Positions 52,153 to 64,000 of a stretch of DNA of 64,000 nt are shown here, one piece after another. This DNA comes from Hofstenia miamia (Eukaryota; Xenacoelomorpha; Acoela). A program made the position numbers and the translations under genes. Under the pieces are notes generated by a model. That model was not told the DNA's origin. It worked only from the letters and a program-made list of their open reading frames with translations, and ran no database searches. Location: positions 1,033,777 to 1,097,776 of the forward strand of contig SCFE01000048.1 in assembly GCA_004352715.1 (NCBI GenBank). Reading direction: 5' to 3'. Within the stretch, counting starts at the first letter, position 1; every line of letters starts with the position of its first letter.

Positions 52153-52855
52153 TTAAAACAAGATGCTGGATGAAGACCAATATTCAGTGCCTTTTTTAAG
52201 AAAATGNNNNNNNNNNNNNNNNNNNNNNNNAAATGTTGTACATTTTTTGCAAAATGCACATCTTCTCTGAGTAAAATTTGAATCAATCAGATGATATTTG
52301 CCATCAAAACGCACTTCATCTAAAAGACATTTCGTTGCTTTGGGCCGAACACCACGTTTTTTTTCCAAATTTGATGATGAGAGTAGAGCAAGAACTATTT
52401 TGCGAATGAATTCCAATAGAAGTATATTTTCATATGATCGATACAAAAACCACAAGTTGACAATGCTTCCATTCAAACAAAAACGGAACAAAGGAAAATA
52501 CCACTTTCTTGATCGAATTCTAATGCGATAAAGTCCTCGCAAATTGTCGAATAAATCCACCCCACCCATTTCCTTATTATAAAATTTGATCAAGTTAGGT
52601 TGAGAAACACTGATTTGTTTTCCTTGATTTCTTTTCCAACGTTTGCAATGGCCTATTTTGAAATGATCTTCACTTTGCAGATTTGTCACTAGTGTGACTT
52701 GATTATTATCATTCCATCTGATGAGCGTATTCGCATTATGCTTCTCTCTTAGACTATAAGATGTACCTCTGTCTTCTATTTTCAGGTCTTTTAGAGGAGC
52801 TTTCTCTATGCGATCATTTCGTACTTTCCCAACACAAAATACGTTAGCTGCAACT
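52153..52855 (-). pseudogene. piggyBac transposase C-terminal half
   Basis: Minus-strand VRNDRIEKAPLKDLKIEDRG, then FYNKEMGGVDLFDNLRGLYR (third catalytic Asp in GGVDLFD) and IRSRKWYFPLFRFCLNGS, then NLWFLYR: the end of the DDE_Tnp_1_7 fold. A finger follows (QRRCAFCKKCTTF), cut by a 24-bp N gap at 52207-52230. At 52187-52206 the sequence becomes a hAT terminus. Upstream of 52855 the frame loses similarity at a possible acceptor (TTTAATTTAG), so an intron or deletion removes the first two catalytic Asp. Sequence similarity to the other piggyBacs here is low. Confidence 0.8.
52187..52206 (+). mobile_element. hAT terminus fragment
   Basis: CAGTGCCTTTTTTAAGAAAA plus TG is identical to the left end of the hAT element at 60126. 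An N gap follows, so a deleted hAT copy may be hidden here. Confidence 0.6.
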
Positions 52856-52997
52856 AAATTAAATTTAAAAAGCTTCAAGTAACACCAAATAATTTTTAAT
52901 GAAGTATTTATTTAAAAACACTAAATTACTTCATTCTTTTAATGCTGATATGTAACATGCGTCCACTGACCTAAATCTGATTAAATAAAAACATAAA

Positions 52998-53032
<35 letters not shown>
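52998..53032. repeat. (ATT)n microsatellite at gap edge
   Basis: About 11 ATT units run into the 1-kb gap. Such tracts end CR1/L2-like LINEs here, so a minus-to-plus LINE tail may lie in the gap. Confidence 0.8.
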
Positions 53033-54032
53033 NNNNNNNNNNNNNNNNNNNNNNNNNNNNNNNNNNNNNNNNNNNNNNNNNNNNNNNNNNNNNNNNNNNN
53101 NNNNNNNNNNNNNNNNNNNNNNNNNNNNNNNNNNNNNNNNNNNNNNNNNNNNNNNNNNNNNNNNNNNNNNNNNNNNNNNNNNNNNNNNNNNNNNNNNNNN
53201 NNNNNNNNNNNNNNNNNNNNNNNNNNNNNNNNNNNNNNNNNNNNNNNNNNNNNNNNNNNNNNNNNNNNNNNNNNNNNNNNNNNNNNNNNNNNNNNNNNNN
53301 NNNNNNNNNNNNNNNNNNNNNNNNNNNNNNNNNNNNNNNNNNNNNNNNNNNNNNNNNNNNNNNNNNNNNNNNNNNNNNNNNNNNNNNNNNNNNNNNNNNN
53401 NNNNNNNNNNNNNNNNNNNNNNNNNNNNNNNNNNNNNNNNNNNNNNNNNNNNNNNNNNNNNNNNNNNNNNNNNNNNNNNNNNNNNNNNNNNNNNNNNNNN
53501 NNNNNNNNNNNNNNNNNNNNNNNNNNNNNNNNNNNNNNNNNNNNNNNNNNNNNNNNNNNNNNNNNNNNNNNNNNNNNNNNNNNNNNNNNNNNNNNNNNNN
53601 NNNNNNNNNNNNNNNNNNNNNNNNNNNNNNNNNNNNNNNNNNNNNNNNNNNNNNNNNNNNNNNNNNNNNNNNNNNNNNNNNNNNNNNNNNNNNNNNNNNN
53701 NNNNNNNNNNNNNNNNNNNNNNNNNNNNNNNNNNNNNNNNNNNNNNNNNNNNNNNNNNNNNNNNNNNNNNNNNNNNNNNNNNNNNNNNNNNNNNNNNNNN
53801 NNNNNNNNNNNNNNNNNNNNNNNNNNNNNNNNNNNNNNNNNNNNNNNNNNNNNNNNNNNNNNNNNNNNNNNNNNNNNNNNNNNNNNNNNNNNNNNNNNNN
53901 NNNNNNNNNNNNNNNNNNNNNNNNNNNNNNNNNNNNNNNNNNNNNNNNNNNNNNNNNNNNNNNNNNNNNNNNNNNNNNNNNNNNNNNNNNNNNNNNNNNN
54001 NNNNNNNNNNNNNNNNNNNNNNNNNNNNNNNN
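53033..54032. other. Assembly gap, 1000 N
   Basis: Round length suggests a placeholder. Flanks are (ATT)n and piggyBac. Confidence 0.95.
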
Positions 54033-54647
54033 GGAATAAATCGGTTTGAGCAAATAGCTAAGCACCTCCAGTTTGATGACTTTTCCAGCAGAACATCGAG
54101 GAGACGAAATGACAAATTTTGTCACATTAGGGAGGTATGGGAGAGCGTTATGCATAATTACTGGAAGTCCTACCGTCCCTTCACTCATGTGACAGTCGAC
54201 GAACAGCTCATGGGGTGCCGATCTAGGTGCCCGTTCACGCAATACATGAGGAACAAGCCTGACAAGTTTGGCATAAAATTTTGGTTCATATGTCGCTCCG
54301 ATACTTATTTTGTGCTAAATGCTGTACCATACTTGGGAACAGGTTTTGATGTCTCTGTTGGAACCATACTACGATTTAGGCTTGAATGTCACACCCGACA
54401 ATTTTTTCACATTGGTGAACCTGGCAAAAAAACTGTTGCAGCACAAAGCGACACTTCTGGGAACAGTCCGTCAAAATAGAAGGGAATTGCCAGCGTGCGT
54501 CGGACAGAAATTGGAGTTACACGAAAGCAAATTCTTCTACAATCATTCTTCCAAATCTCTCTTAGTGTCATACCAAGCGAAAGCAAACAAAAATGTTCTC
54601 CTATTGTCCACAAGTCACACTACCAGCTCAACAGAGGATAATTCTCC
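54033..54647 (+). pseudogene. piggyBac transposase, second copy of the 47-49 kb family
   Basis: The plus strand reads INRFEQIAKHLQFDDFSSRT, FTHVTVDEQLMGCRSRCPFT and FGIKFWFICRSDTYFVL, nearly identical to residues 217-320 of the copy at 47177-48929. At about 54340 a deletion of some 30 bases within the GTDGSRGETPVGE loop changes frame. The sequence then continues MSLLEPYYDLGLNVTPDNFF (second Asp) to TEDNS at the next gap. Both ends are in N runs (53033-54032, 54648-55336). Broken by the deletion. Confidence 0.9.
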
Positions 54648-55336
54648 NNNNNNNNNNNNNNNNNNNNNNNNNNNNNNNNNNNNNNNNNNNNNNNNNNNNN
54701 NNNNNNNNNNNNNNNNNNNNNNNNNNNNNNNNNNNNNNNNNNNNNNNNNNNNNNNNNNNNNNNNNNNNNNNNNNNNNNNNNNNNNNNNNNNNNNNNNNNN
54801 NNNNNNNNNNNNNNNNNNNNNNNNNNNNNNNNNNNNNNNNNNNNNNNNNNNNNNNNNNNNNNNNNNNNNNNNNNNNNNNNNNNNNNNNNNNNNNNNNNNN
54901 NNNNNNNNNNNNNNNNNNNNNNNNNNNNNNNNNNNNNNNNNNNNNNNNNNNNNNNNNNNNNNNNNNNNNNNNNNNNNNNNNNNNNNNNNNNNNNNNNNNN
55001 NNNNNNNNNNNNNNNNNNNNNNNNNNNNNNNNNNNNNNNNNNNNNNNNNNNNNNNNNNNNNNNNNNNNNNNNNNNNNNNNNNNNNNNNNNNNNNNNNNNN
55101 NNNNNNNNNNNNNNNNNNNNNNNNNNNNNNNNNNNNNNNNNNNNNNNNNNNNNNNNNNNNNNNNNNNNNNNNNNNNNNNNNNNNNNNNNNNNNNNNNNNN
55201 NNNNNNNNNNNNNNNNNNNNNNNNNNNNNNNNNNNNNNNNNNNNNNNNNNNNNNNNNNNNNNNNNNNNNNNNNNNNNNNNNNNNNNNNNNNNNNNNNNNN
55301 NNNNNNNNNNNNNNNNNNNNNNNNNNNNNNNNNNNN
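54648..55336. other. Assembly gap, 689 N
   Basis: Follows piggyBac coding sequence; its 3' end should lie here. Confidence 0.95.
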
Positions 55337-58300
55337 GTTTTTACATGTGCTGAATCGATTAGCATTGAATGTATGTGCTTATATATTAAAATATGATTAT
55401 ATAATTCATCCTTTTGATATAAAAAATGTGAGCTTAATGCAGACATAGGTTAAATTTTATTTATGAATAAACGATAGACCATTATGTTGTGGCGAAAGCA
55501 CCCCGCCCTGCATGACAGTGAGACGTATATGTACACGTATATATAAAAATAAAAATTTTTAAACATAAGGTTTTAGTAGAAAGTTAAATTGGGTACCCGA
55601 CTAAACAGGAATTAATTTCGAGTCGGGAAATGTCAAAAAATATTAGATTAATTTTTCAAAAAGCTACTGTTGTTATTTCCCACTTAATTTGACAAAAGAC
55701 TCAGACGTTAAGTAATAGAAATGAAGAATTATTTTTAACTTAGCGGAAAACGCCTGATCACCATTATATTGGAGGGAGATCAAAGACGCTAAATATTGTG
55801 AATCGAAATCTGTTTCGGGTCGGTTCAGGTCCGAAAATATATAAATTTTTGAAGATTCTCCACTACTAAGAATCCTATCAGCTATAAATTATCAAAATTC
55901 AAAGTTAACAAAATTGTTTAAATCAATGAATAAGGAAATGCATGTACATGTACATGTACATTATGTACCAACAAAGTACATCATCAATGAAATTAAAAAA
56001 TGCATGTTATCATGAACAAGATAAATGTCTTAGAATCTACAATGTAAAATTCCTTTTTTTACTAATATTTCGTAAAAATAACAATAGACCATTCTATCAA
56101 ACTATTTACTACAAAATAAATTGTAATAAATCGTATGGTTTTGGATATTGCAAAATATAAGTTATCTTTTCAAAATTTTATTTTTAATAGAAAATTGTAA
56201 CACCAATTTCACAGAGTTGCAAAGGGTTTGCATTAGCACCTACTATGCCTGCATTTGCCATTGACATGATAGAAAGAAATGATTCAAAAATATAATGCTT
56301 TGATTAACATTTCATCCTTAGCTTTTGAATTAAGCCGTTTTCTCAACATGTGCTTAAGGAATTTTGTCTACATTAGTTAAGATCAAATAAGTGAAATATG
56401 AAATTGTATGCTTTACATATTAGAGAGACCAAATCACACTATGAAATTTTGAAATAACATAATAAGTGAAATATTTCAATTTCCAAAGTAATTTTAAAAA
56501 TAAAAAAATGACAAATCATATATATGCATCTAGTTTTGAAAGACTTTGGCAAGCTTAAGATATTAAGTGTTAAGTTGACTCTAATCATTTGAAGCTTCAG
56601 TGATAATCTTTCATAATTCTGTGAAAATCACAATCGAATTCTCACAAATCTACGCTGTTCAGAAGCGTTCTTCTGCGAGTGTTACTTTGAACAGTTGCAT
56701 ACGCAAGAGGACCATACTCAAATATCCCAGTCAAGTTTTGAACAATGATTTTGATTGATTAAATCAAAAATATTGTTATAAAAATAAAATAAACATTAGA
56801 AACTAAGGTGGCGAGATGCATTTTAAGGATTTATTTTGACAATTTCAACCATTTCTGATCATTCAAGTGATGTCCCTTTTAAATATCCTGGTGATGTAGA
56901 ACACAAAAATGTATATATATATATATATATATAACTACCAGGTGGCGTTTCTGGTATAAATTCATATTATTGCTTGAGCCATGACCATGACCCAGNNNNN
57001 NNNNNNNNNNNNNNNNNNNNNNNNNNNNNNNNNNNNNNNNNNNNNNNNNNNNNNNNNNNNNNNNNNNNNNNNNNNNNNNNNNNNNNNNNNNNNNNNNNNN
57101 NNNNNNNNNNNNNNNNNNNNNNNNNNNNNNNNNNNNNNNNNNNNNNNNNNNNNNNNNNNNNNNNNNNNNNNNNNNNNNNNNNNNNNNNNNNNNNNNNNNN
57201 NNNNNNNNNNNNNNNNNNNNNNNNNNNNNNNNNNNNNNNNNNNNNNNNNNNNNNNNNNNNNNNNNNNNNNNNNNNNNNNNNNNNNNNNNNNNNNNNNNNN
57301 NNNNNNNNNNNNNNNNNNNNNNNNNNNNNNNNNNNNNNNNNNNNNNNNNNNNNNNNNNNNNNNNNNNNNNNNNNNNNNNNNNNNNNNNNNNNNNNNNNNN
57401 NNNNNNNNNNNNNNNNNNNNNNNNNNNNNNNNNNNNNNNNNNNNNNNNNNNNNNNNNNNNNNNNNNNNNNNNNNNNNNNNNNNNNNNNNNNNNNNNNNNN
57501 NNNNNNNNNNNNNNNNNNNNNNNNNNNNNNNNNNNNNNNNNNNNNNNNNNNNNNNNNNNNNNNNNNNNNNNNNNNNNNNNNNNNNNNNNNNNNNNNNNNN
57601 NNNNNNNNNNNNNNNNNNNNNNNNNNNNNNNNNNNNNNNNNNNNNNNNNNNNNNNNNNNNNNNNNNNNNNNNNNNNNNNNNNNNNNNNNNNNNNNNNNNN
57701 NNNNNNNNNNNNNNNNNNNNNNNNNNNNNNNNNNNNNNNNNNNNNNNNNNNNNNNNNNNNNNNNNNNNNNNNNNNNNNNNNNNNNNNNNNNNNNNNNNNN
57801 NNNNNNNNNNNNNNNNNNNNNNNNNNNNNNNNNNNNNNNNNNNNNNNNNNNNNNNNNNNNNNNNNNNNNNNNNNNNNNNNNNNNNNNNNNNNNNNNNNNN
57901 NNNNNNNNNNNNNNNNNNNNNNNNNNNNNNNNNNNNNNNNNNNNNNNNNNNNNNNNNNNNNNNNNNNNNNNNNNNNNNNNNNNNNNNNNNNNNNNAATAG
58001 AAAATATGTCGTCAATACAGTATGTAAGATCAATTATTTCGTCTTGGTTTCAATGGCTTTAATTTTGATGGACATTAGCATTATCTGCATTATGTAGGCG
58101 AACAATATATGAAGATGATTTGTACATCGAGTTATTAAACTTTTTCCTGAGATAAGTTTTTGGTTTGTAGCTGTAAAGTAAGTAAATGTGGGAAAGTAAG
58201 TTAATGTGGGAAAGAAAGTAAAAAAATGTGGGAAAGTAAAACTAAAAAAGTAAAAAAATGCAAACTAAATTAGGTCACATAAATACCACAAAAACTAGTA
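55337..58300. other. AT-rich DNA with gap and simple repeats, no gene seen
   Basis: Contains an ACATGT palindromic repeat at 55938-55962, a (TA)n tract at 56911-56934, the 1000-N gap 56996-57995, and GTAAATGTGGGAAA tandem motifs at 58175-58240. The short open frame at 55942-56160 begins inside the simple repeat and is not credible. Confidence 0.6.
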
Positions 58301-58312
58301 AAAGTACATGCA

Positions 58313-58449
58313 TGACGTCAGTAAAACACCCCCCGGCAATATCCACGACGTCTCAGGTCAAAGGCCAACCCTCTCGACCAATCACAAAAAAGTGTAACCT
58401 CCTTGCCGCGGCCTCTCGACCAATCAGAAAAAAGTGAGATCTCCTTGCC
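58313..58449. promoter_or_regulatory. CRE-like site and tandem CCAAT boxes
   Basis: TGACGTCA at 58313-58320 is followed by two 42-bp direct repeats, each with CTCTCGACCAATCA and AAAAAAGTG (CCAAT at 58378-58382 and 58420-58424) and ending CTCCTTGCC. The segment is GC-richer than its neighbours. It could be a promoter (CREB and NF-Y type sites) of an unseen gene or of a transposon. No adjacent open frame is convincing. Confidence 0.4.
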
Positions 58450-60125
58450 TTATTATTATACTACTTATGTGCACCACTGAATATGAAATGTCTACCTTTT
58501 CATTTACGTTTTAAAACTATTCTTGATCATGGTTCCATATTGTGTCATGCCTTTGCCCCAAACACACACCAACACTGCCACTTCTCACTTTGAGTAGGGA
58601 ACACTTCAAATGGCGTGGGAGGTCTATCTGCATACATAGAAACAGTTCAAGTTTGGTGTTGTTTCCATGAGCTCTAAGCCTTAGAATTACATGAACGTTA
58701 GTTATCAAGTTTGTTCAACTTTTTTTGAAAAAACGCAATTTTCAAGCTCACAATTTTTATATTTTCTAAAAAGCTTGAAAAATTCGTTCAATATTTAGAA
58801 AGACTATTTTCCGTCTAAAAGGGCACCTGCCTGTAATAAGAATAAATTTTCTGAATTTATAAATTATAAAAAATATTTCATGGGCAAATAACAACAACAC
58901 AATGGTGAGTATCTCAACTTTCAATTACGCTCTCAAATTCTTATTTGTTGGGAGCCTTGATCTCTCACTTGCACAGCACTCTGCTTAATAGGGCTTGGTT
59001 AGTCTATTGATAGAAAAAATATTTGAGATTAGCTAACAACTTAGAAATCATGATTATATGAGCCTTAATATGGGAATAAATTTGAATGAATTTCAAGAAA
59101 TAGGAAATTTCATTAAACAATTTTTGAATTTTCAAGTACATCAGCTACTGCAATGCAGTTTTGTACAGGTTGTCACAATTTATGGACCACATTCACTAAC
59201 AATTTGCAAATTTTCTAATAGGTTTGTCTGTAGAAAAGTGTTTGAAATTGAGGAAAACGGTTTAACTGTTTGTTGTTTTAAAAAAACAACAAGCTGTTTA
59301 GGAATAATCACTGAATGAACTTTTTGAAATTTTGCGGGGAAAATTATTATTGATTAACGTTGTTATAATCTTGCAAAAAGTCTAAAATTCAATTTGATAA
59401 TGTTTAAAATATGCCCTCAAAAATCCAAACAAGAACAGGTTTTCTTCTGTAGGCAAGTAAATTGCCTTGAAAAATGATTTTTTGTAAAAAAATTAGTTTT
59501 CATTGCGGAATCTGCTGCAATGATTCTGTTTGCAGCATTTCTTCCTAATTTTGAGAGTTTTCTTATGCAAAATTGCACGTACTATATACGGATTGACAAT
59601 ACTAAATAGCAAGTACATAATTGTAAATAATCATTATGAATAACTAATGTTCCATTAGTCAAAATATCACCCATTTTAAAATGGTTAAACATTCGCTCTT
59701 GCTGCTAACATATTTTGGTTGGCGACTTTGGTTTTCAATTACAGCACACACTTTCAGTTTTTTTCATTTATCCCTCAAAGACTTGTTCTTACAAAAGTTA
59801 TATTGTTTATTACATGCATTTTCAGCTTTTTTAGTTATTCTACATTTTCTGAAATAACTAACAATTTCAATTTGCAGCTAATAGTTTTTACTTAGTTAAA
59901 AAAAATTTCCTGAAAATTATTGGTATGAAATCTCACTTAAGAATTCTTCACCTAAGTTAGTTGAACGATTTTTTCAAAATCAAAGGTCAAATAAGAATAA
60001 TAATTGTGAAACCATTAGTTTAGCTAGTTATTGTACTCATGTCAAAACTCTAATAACATAAACTCGATGATGAAAATTATATCATTTAAGATTGGATTAT
60101 CAAAAATCAGGGATAGATTACCAGG
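58450..60125. other. Non-coding stretch before the hAT element
   Basis: 58500-58710 is less AT-rich and has a 63-codon minus-strand frame (ending CLGQRHDTIWNHDQE) that I do not recognise. The remainder is AT-rich, with only chance frames. Confidence 0.4.
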
Positions 60126-63100
60126 CAGTGCCTTTTTTAAGAAAATGCGAGTGGGGGGGCCAAATGCATATTTTTTGTTCAATCAATTATAAAAAAACCT
60201 AGAATGATTCATTTTTCGTTTTTTTCATTATTTTTGATTTTAGCACTATTAAATGCTTAATTCTTATTATTCATTCTGTCGACATTATATTTTTTGTTTA
60301 ACTTGATAGACAAGAAGTAGTTAGTAGAACAAAAGAGTTTTGTATTGTTTTTTAGATGTATTCTGAATATTAGTTCAGTTCCAAAATTTCTTGACAAAAT
60401 CTCTTTTCTTGTAAGTCTCTACAGTAGGAGCACTTTCTCTTCTTTCTTTCCTCTTCAAAAACTCCGCAACGGAAGGTCGAGCATCGAAAAGGGCGTTCGG
60501 CACCGAATTCCAGGATATCATCAATCGGTCATTCAATGTCTCAGTCGATGTAGAGCTTCGCTGCTTCGAGAACAACACGTTGAAAGTAGAGACACAACGC
60601 TCAACTGTCATACTGTGCGGAGACACGACAGCGATCGCAGAAAGGAACTCCTGAACCAATCCAGTTGAGTTTCTGAAAGAACAAATTCAATAAATTAAGG
60701 TTACAGAATGGGAGGGAATTGACGTGAAGTTTTGCATTTAAAAGAGATTTAAAAATATTTTAAAAGGAACAGAAGACGACAAAAATTAGGAAAGTTTATT
60801 ATATTGTTATAGTATAAAACTCACTACCACTTTGTTTACAAAACCTTGTTTTATGATCTTGTTTTTGATTAAGTAATTGTTTCGGAAACTTAAAAACTGT
60901 GATATTTAAGTTTGCCAATGAAATTCATATAAAAACATTCTAGTACGATTGTTATAGATTTGCGATTTTCTGAACCATTTTAAACTTTTTAGGAACATTA
61001 TGTACCTTGTTGGTACTACATATTTCTTAGTTTCTTCAAGTTGAAAGCATTAAGTATAACATCTGTCGATTTGGTTCTTATATTTTCGTTTTGGAGCACA
61101 AATATAAATCCGGAATTGGTATTGATATTCTATTACGATTTCTGACAGTTACATAAAAACCAGCATGGTTATATAAAGCTACCTATGATAAATATACAAT
61201 GAAACCATTTGCAGATCACTTAGGATCATTTATTTTAATTTTTAAAAAATTTAGATATATCTGCAACTATTCTTTCAATATCAAATTTCTATTCAATTAT
61301 TTGAACAGACGCTCAGAAAAACGGTAACTTAGTGTAAAACTGGCACCTTACCTTATCATGAAATAGAGCCTCGTCGAATAGTCCTTCTCTTGAATTGTTG
61401 AAGGTGGTGTCCAATCATCAAATGTTTCAAACACTGAATCAGAAAAATCCTTCACTTCTGACGCTCCGATTCCTGTGGATTGCAGCAGTGGTCTGGCAGA
61501 TTTGATAAAGTCCCGTGGTGTTATTGCCTTACAAATTTCCGTTATCGTGTGTACTACCCCTTCCTGCTAATCGTTCAACCTATTATTCAGTGTGTTAATG
61601 GAGCACTGGATGCAATCTCCTCGAATGGCATCAAAGTTTCTCAAGAAATTGTTTATGTAACTATGGTTCTTTTTGTGCGATCGTGCAAGTTTGACCGATT
61701 CTGCTGTTTCGTCTGTCCTGTCGTCCAATTTTTCGTTTAACTGTTCTTCCAATCCTCCAGGGTAGCATTCATCACTCATTTGTTTTAACTTTTCTGTTGC
61801 GATGTCCTTGTATTTTAAGATGTCTGGAAGTATTAATGATGTTGTTTGTAAACGTTTTTCAAATGATTCGAATACGGATAGAACATCAGACATTAGGGCC
61901 GTCATTCGCATCTGGTTCCCGTCCAATTTCCACGTCTCATAAAATCCCTTCGCCTTTTCCCTTTCTTTTCTTTCTTTCTCCAAATCATTTTGAGAAGCTT
62001 TCCAATATTTTAAGCATGCACCACCGCTTTACATAAGTTGTTTAAATGTTGAGCAAATCTCACTTCGTGGTAGCTCGGGAATGCCTTCACATTTTCTTCT
62101 ATGGATTTTAGTTCTTTTGTTCTTAGTGCTGATATATGAAAATAAGTTGCAACACTTAAAAGATTAGCTCTCCAAATCTTGAATTCTGGTAGGTAAGTCT
62201 CAATGTCTTCCATCGCTAAGTCGGATCTATGACATGCACACCAAAAATTCAACAGCGGATGTTTGACCAGTAACTCTAATTTCTGAGTTTTTCCCAGTGT
62301 TCGCAGATTCCCCATCTATGTAGTGACTCCTGCAAACTTCCTGTTAAGGGTTTCGTCATTTACGCCAGGCGTCGTCATACACATTCGGAACACATCCAAC
62401 AAAGCCTCAGAACCTCTCAACTCAGACGTTTTAGCCGCTACAAATTTCGTTTCAACAGTAACTGGATCATCGATAGAGTTGTATCGTACGAAAACAAATT
62501 TATGATCCCTTTGAGTTGAGTCAACTGATCCGTCCATCTGTACAGCATACCGGACACTCGACTTCAGGTTTTCACACAGCCGCTTTCTTTCAAGATCAGC
62601 TACAACCGATAACATTTCGCGATATGTTACTGGATCTCTATAGTGAATGTCAGATGCATTCGGCTCATATGGAACAAAAGGTGAATCAATTCCATGCTGT
62701 TCAATAATTTGAATTTGATGTTGTGCGTGTTCTTGGGATAATGATCTACATGGCCATGACCAGGCAGTTGGTGTAAGTAATTTCGAGTCATTGTGACAAG
62801 TTGTGGCCATTTTTATTAGCATATTAATCACCTTTGCGTTATGTTTTCTCAAGATTCGAATCCATGGATGATTCCCGCTCTGTGAATCCCACATCCGCTT
62901 GCTCTCCTGTACTTCTAGCGACCGCTTATGCATTGGACTATGTAAGTGATCGATAACGTCCTTTATTTTCTTTTCTCCATCACATCTAATGCCAATATAT
63001 ACAAATCCATTGGAGGAGAACTTCTTTGCTTCTTGTTCGCATTCTTCGCATGTTAGACATTTTACCATAATCCTTGTTTTGTTCTTTTGTTTTTCGTGAT

Positions 63101-63948
63101 AAACGCTAATCACTTTTGATCCTACTTTCTTTTGGATTTCTTTTATGTCAATTTTGAAACCTTTATAGCTTTGTTTCATCTCAGTTGGGATTGATGAGTC
63201 TATAGTTTCAATAGTTAGGCTATCAGACTGTGATTCGTTCACTTTTTCATGGACTAAAACGTCTTCCAATATCAAAACAGCTTCCGTATCAGGCTCAGCA
63301 TTTGATCGTTCTCTGGTTGTCTCTAGAACTGATTCAGTGCTTGAAACACCTGATGATTGAGCACTAGCAGTAGCAGTCAATCCCCAAACGTCAGTCAGCT
63401 TCCGGCATTTGCTAGCTGCCTTCTGCAACTCAGATGGTTTTCTCTTCAAAGACTGTCTATCGCCTGGCATTTCCAATCAACCTGCAACAGATAACCGATC
63501 ATATGACGAAATTTAATTCAACAATTTACAAGCCCTCTAGCGGTAAAGTAACGCAGTGCAAATTAATATTTAAGAAAAATCATTTGGAATTAAATGAACT
63601 GAATTTATTGCGATTTATGAACTAATTACCCCGCTCGAATGACGCATTACTTTCGCACGAATACAATCAACAAGATCGCTCAGTTAGGGGTCAAGAAATT
63701 GACTAACGGTAAAGTAAGAGAAATGGAATAAAATGACTGAAATCAAGTTCACTTCACAAAATTAGATTAAGAATAATGTAACATTTAGAATGTAGTTATT
63801 ATATGCAGATGAATATTCGTAAATTCATCACTTCTTCATTTGGGTTCTCGTGATTCGAGTCGAGGGCCAACTTCTTTCAGTGGGTGGGCCGATGACCAAA
63901 GTGGGGGGCCGCGGCCCCCCCCCCCTTTTTATGTTTAAAAAAGGACTG
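60126..63948 (-). mobile_element. hAT transposon (3.8 kb) with BED-finger transposase
   Basis: The left end is CAGTGCCTTTTTTAAGAAAA, leading to a G tract (GTGGGGGGGCC). The right end, complemented, is CAGTCCTTTTTTAAACATAA leading to a G tract and GGCCGCGG. CAGNG-type ends fit hAT elements. No exact 8-bp duplication is visible (TTACCAGG versus TTCGACCC). It encodes a transposase on the minus strand. Confidence 0.8.
60375..63476 (-). pseudogene. hAT transposase (BED finger, two exons, frameshifted)
   Basis: The frame opens at 63476 (MEMPGDRQSLKRKPSELQ, with a basic nuclear-signal-like RKPSELQKAASKCRK). A BED-like finger follows: CLTCEEC ... HLHSPMH (about 63060-62930). The first catalytic Asp is in YAVQMDGSVDSTQRDH (62550). 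At 62320 a shift hides the second-Asp block DGESANTGKNSE, followed by LLNFWCACHRSDLAMED. Another shift at about 62010 and a TAG at 61567 come before donor AAG|GTAAGG (61352). After a 679-bp intron, exon two (60672-60375) holds the dimerisation block SPHSMTVERCVSTFNVLFSK and LNDRLMISWN. The order fits ZNF862/KIAA1586-like hAT proteins. At least two frameshifts and one stop make it inactive. Confidence 0.85.
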
Positions 63949-64000
63949 TTCGACCCTCTAGTTTCCCAGATAAAACGCTACTGATTTTTTTCTAAATTTT
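63949..64000. other. Right flank of the hAT element
   Basis: 52 bp to the window edge; nothing recognised. Confidence 0.5.

Larger units (their letters stand above)
51862..53032 (-). mobile_element. piggyBac element of a different family, one end in gap
   Basis: TTAA at 51858-51861 is followed by CCCATTAAAGCCCGAATTTA, a plausible piggyBac end. The transposase fragment lies inside on the minus strand. The other end would fall in the gap at 53033-54032, which is preceded by an (ATT)n tract. Confidence 0.6.

Noticed and set aside
56879-58062. Three long open frames at 56.9-58.1 kb
   Set aside because: Almost entirely N, with (TA)n-derived residues at the edge.
61480-62707. Plus-strand frames across the hAT element
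   Set aside because: Antisense to well-supported hAT transposase motifs.

Overview
This is an AT-rich draft assembly piece from an animal (metazoan) genome. It has spliced genes with GT/AG introns, a PRPS gene that aligns without gaps to the vertebrate enzyme, TTAGGG-type repeats, CR1/L2-like LINEs and many cut-and-paste DNA transposons. The species cannot be fixed from the sequence. An invertebrate is likely, and a tunicate-like genome is only a guess. Four large runs of N (6787-7786, 53033-54032, 54648-55336, 56996-57995), several small ones, and single n joins at 6072, 26103, 27428, 37732 and 40270 break the assembly. Most single-n joins have near-duplicate sequence on both sides, which suggests unmerged alleles or repeat copies.

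Host genes are few. (1) Ribose-phosphate pyrophosphokinase lies on the minus strand with six exons between 22170 and 14889, encoding residues 1-288 of about 318. The last exon was not found, and the intron after exon 6 is filled with transposons. (2) A two-exon YqaJ-type nuclease-like gene lies on the plus strand (23514-24495); the intron after its second exon carries a Mutator-like element. (3) The first two exons of an ACAD10-like HAD-domain protein lie on the plus strand (49637-50398). (4) A possible exon or decayed gene lies at 104-412.

The rest is layered mobile DNA. A Tc1/mariner (DD37D) element lies at 2317-3670. A P-element-like THAP transposon (4887-14765) is split by piggyBac sequence at a TTAA, and a CR1-like LINE and hAT debris now lie inside the same interval. 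hAT remains and MITEs lie in the PRPS introns. A FLYWCH/MULE element (24565-29174) has a perfect 9-bp target duplication. The stretch 29.6-36.3 kb holds two tandem, diverged, decayed copies of an unrecognised gene, preceded by a long repeat that recurs at the far end. A long inverted-repeat element with CGCG iterons (36447-40689) has split that second repeat copy. It contains two tail-to-tail LINE 3' ends and a TTAGGG-containing hairpin MITE.

From 41 to 47 kb there is mostly unique AT-rich DNA. A nearly intact piggyBac lies at 47004-49231 with a second copy at 54033-54647. A different piggyBac family occupies 51862-53032. A 3.8-kb hAT element with a BED-finger transposase lies at 60126-63948. 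No operons, CRISPR arrays or bacterial features are present. The most unusual content is the unknown tandem gene units with their flanking repeat, the tRNA-shaped module inside that repeat, and three repeat families whose ends are built from short iterated motifs.
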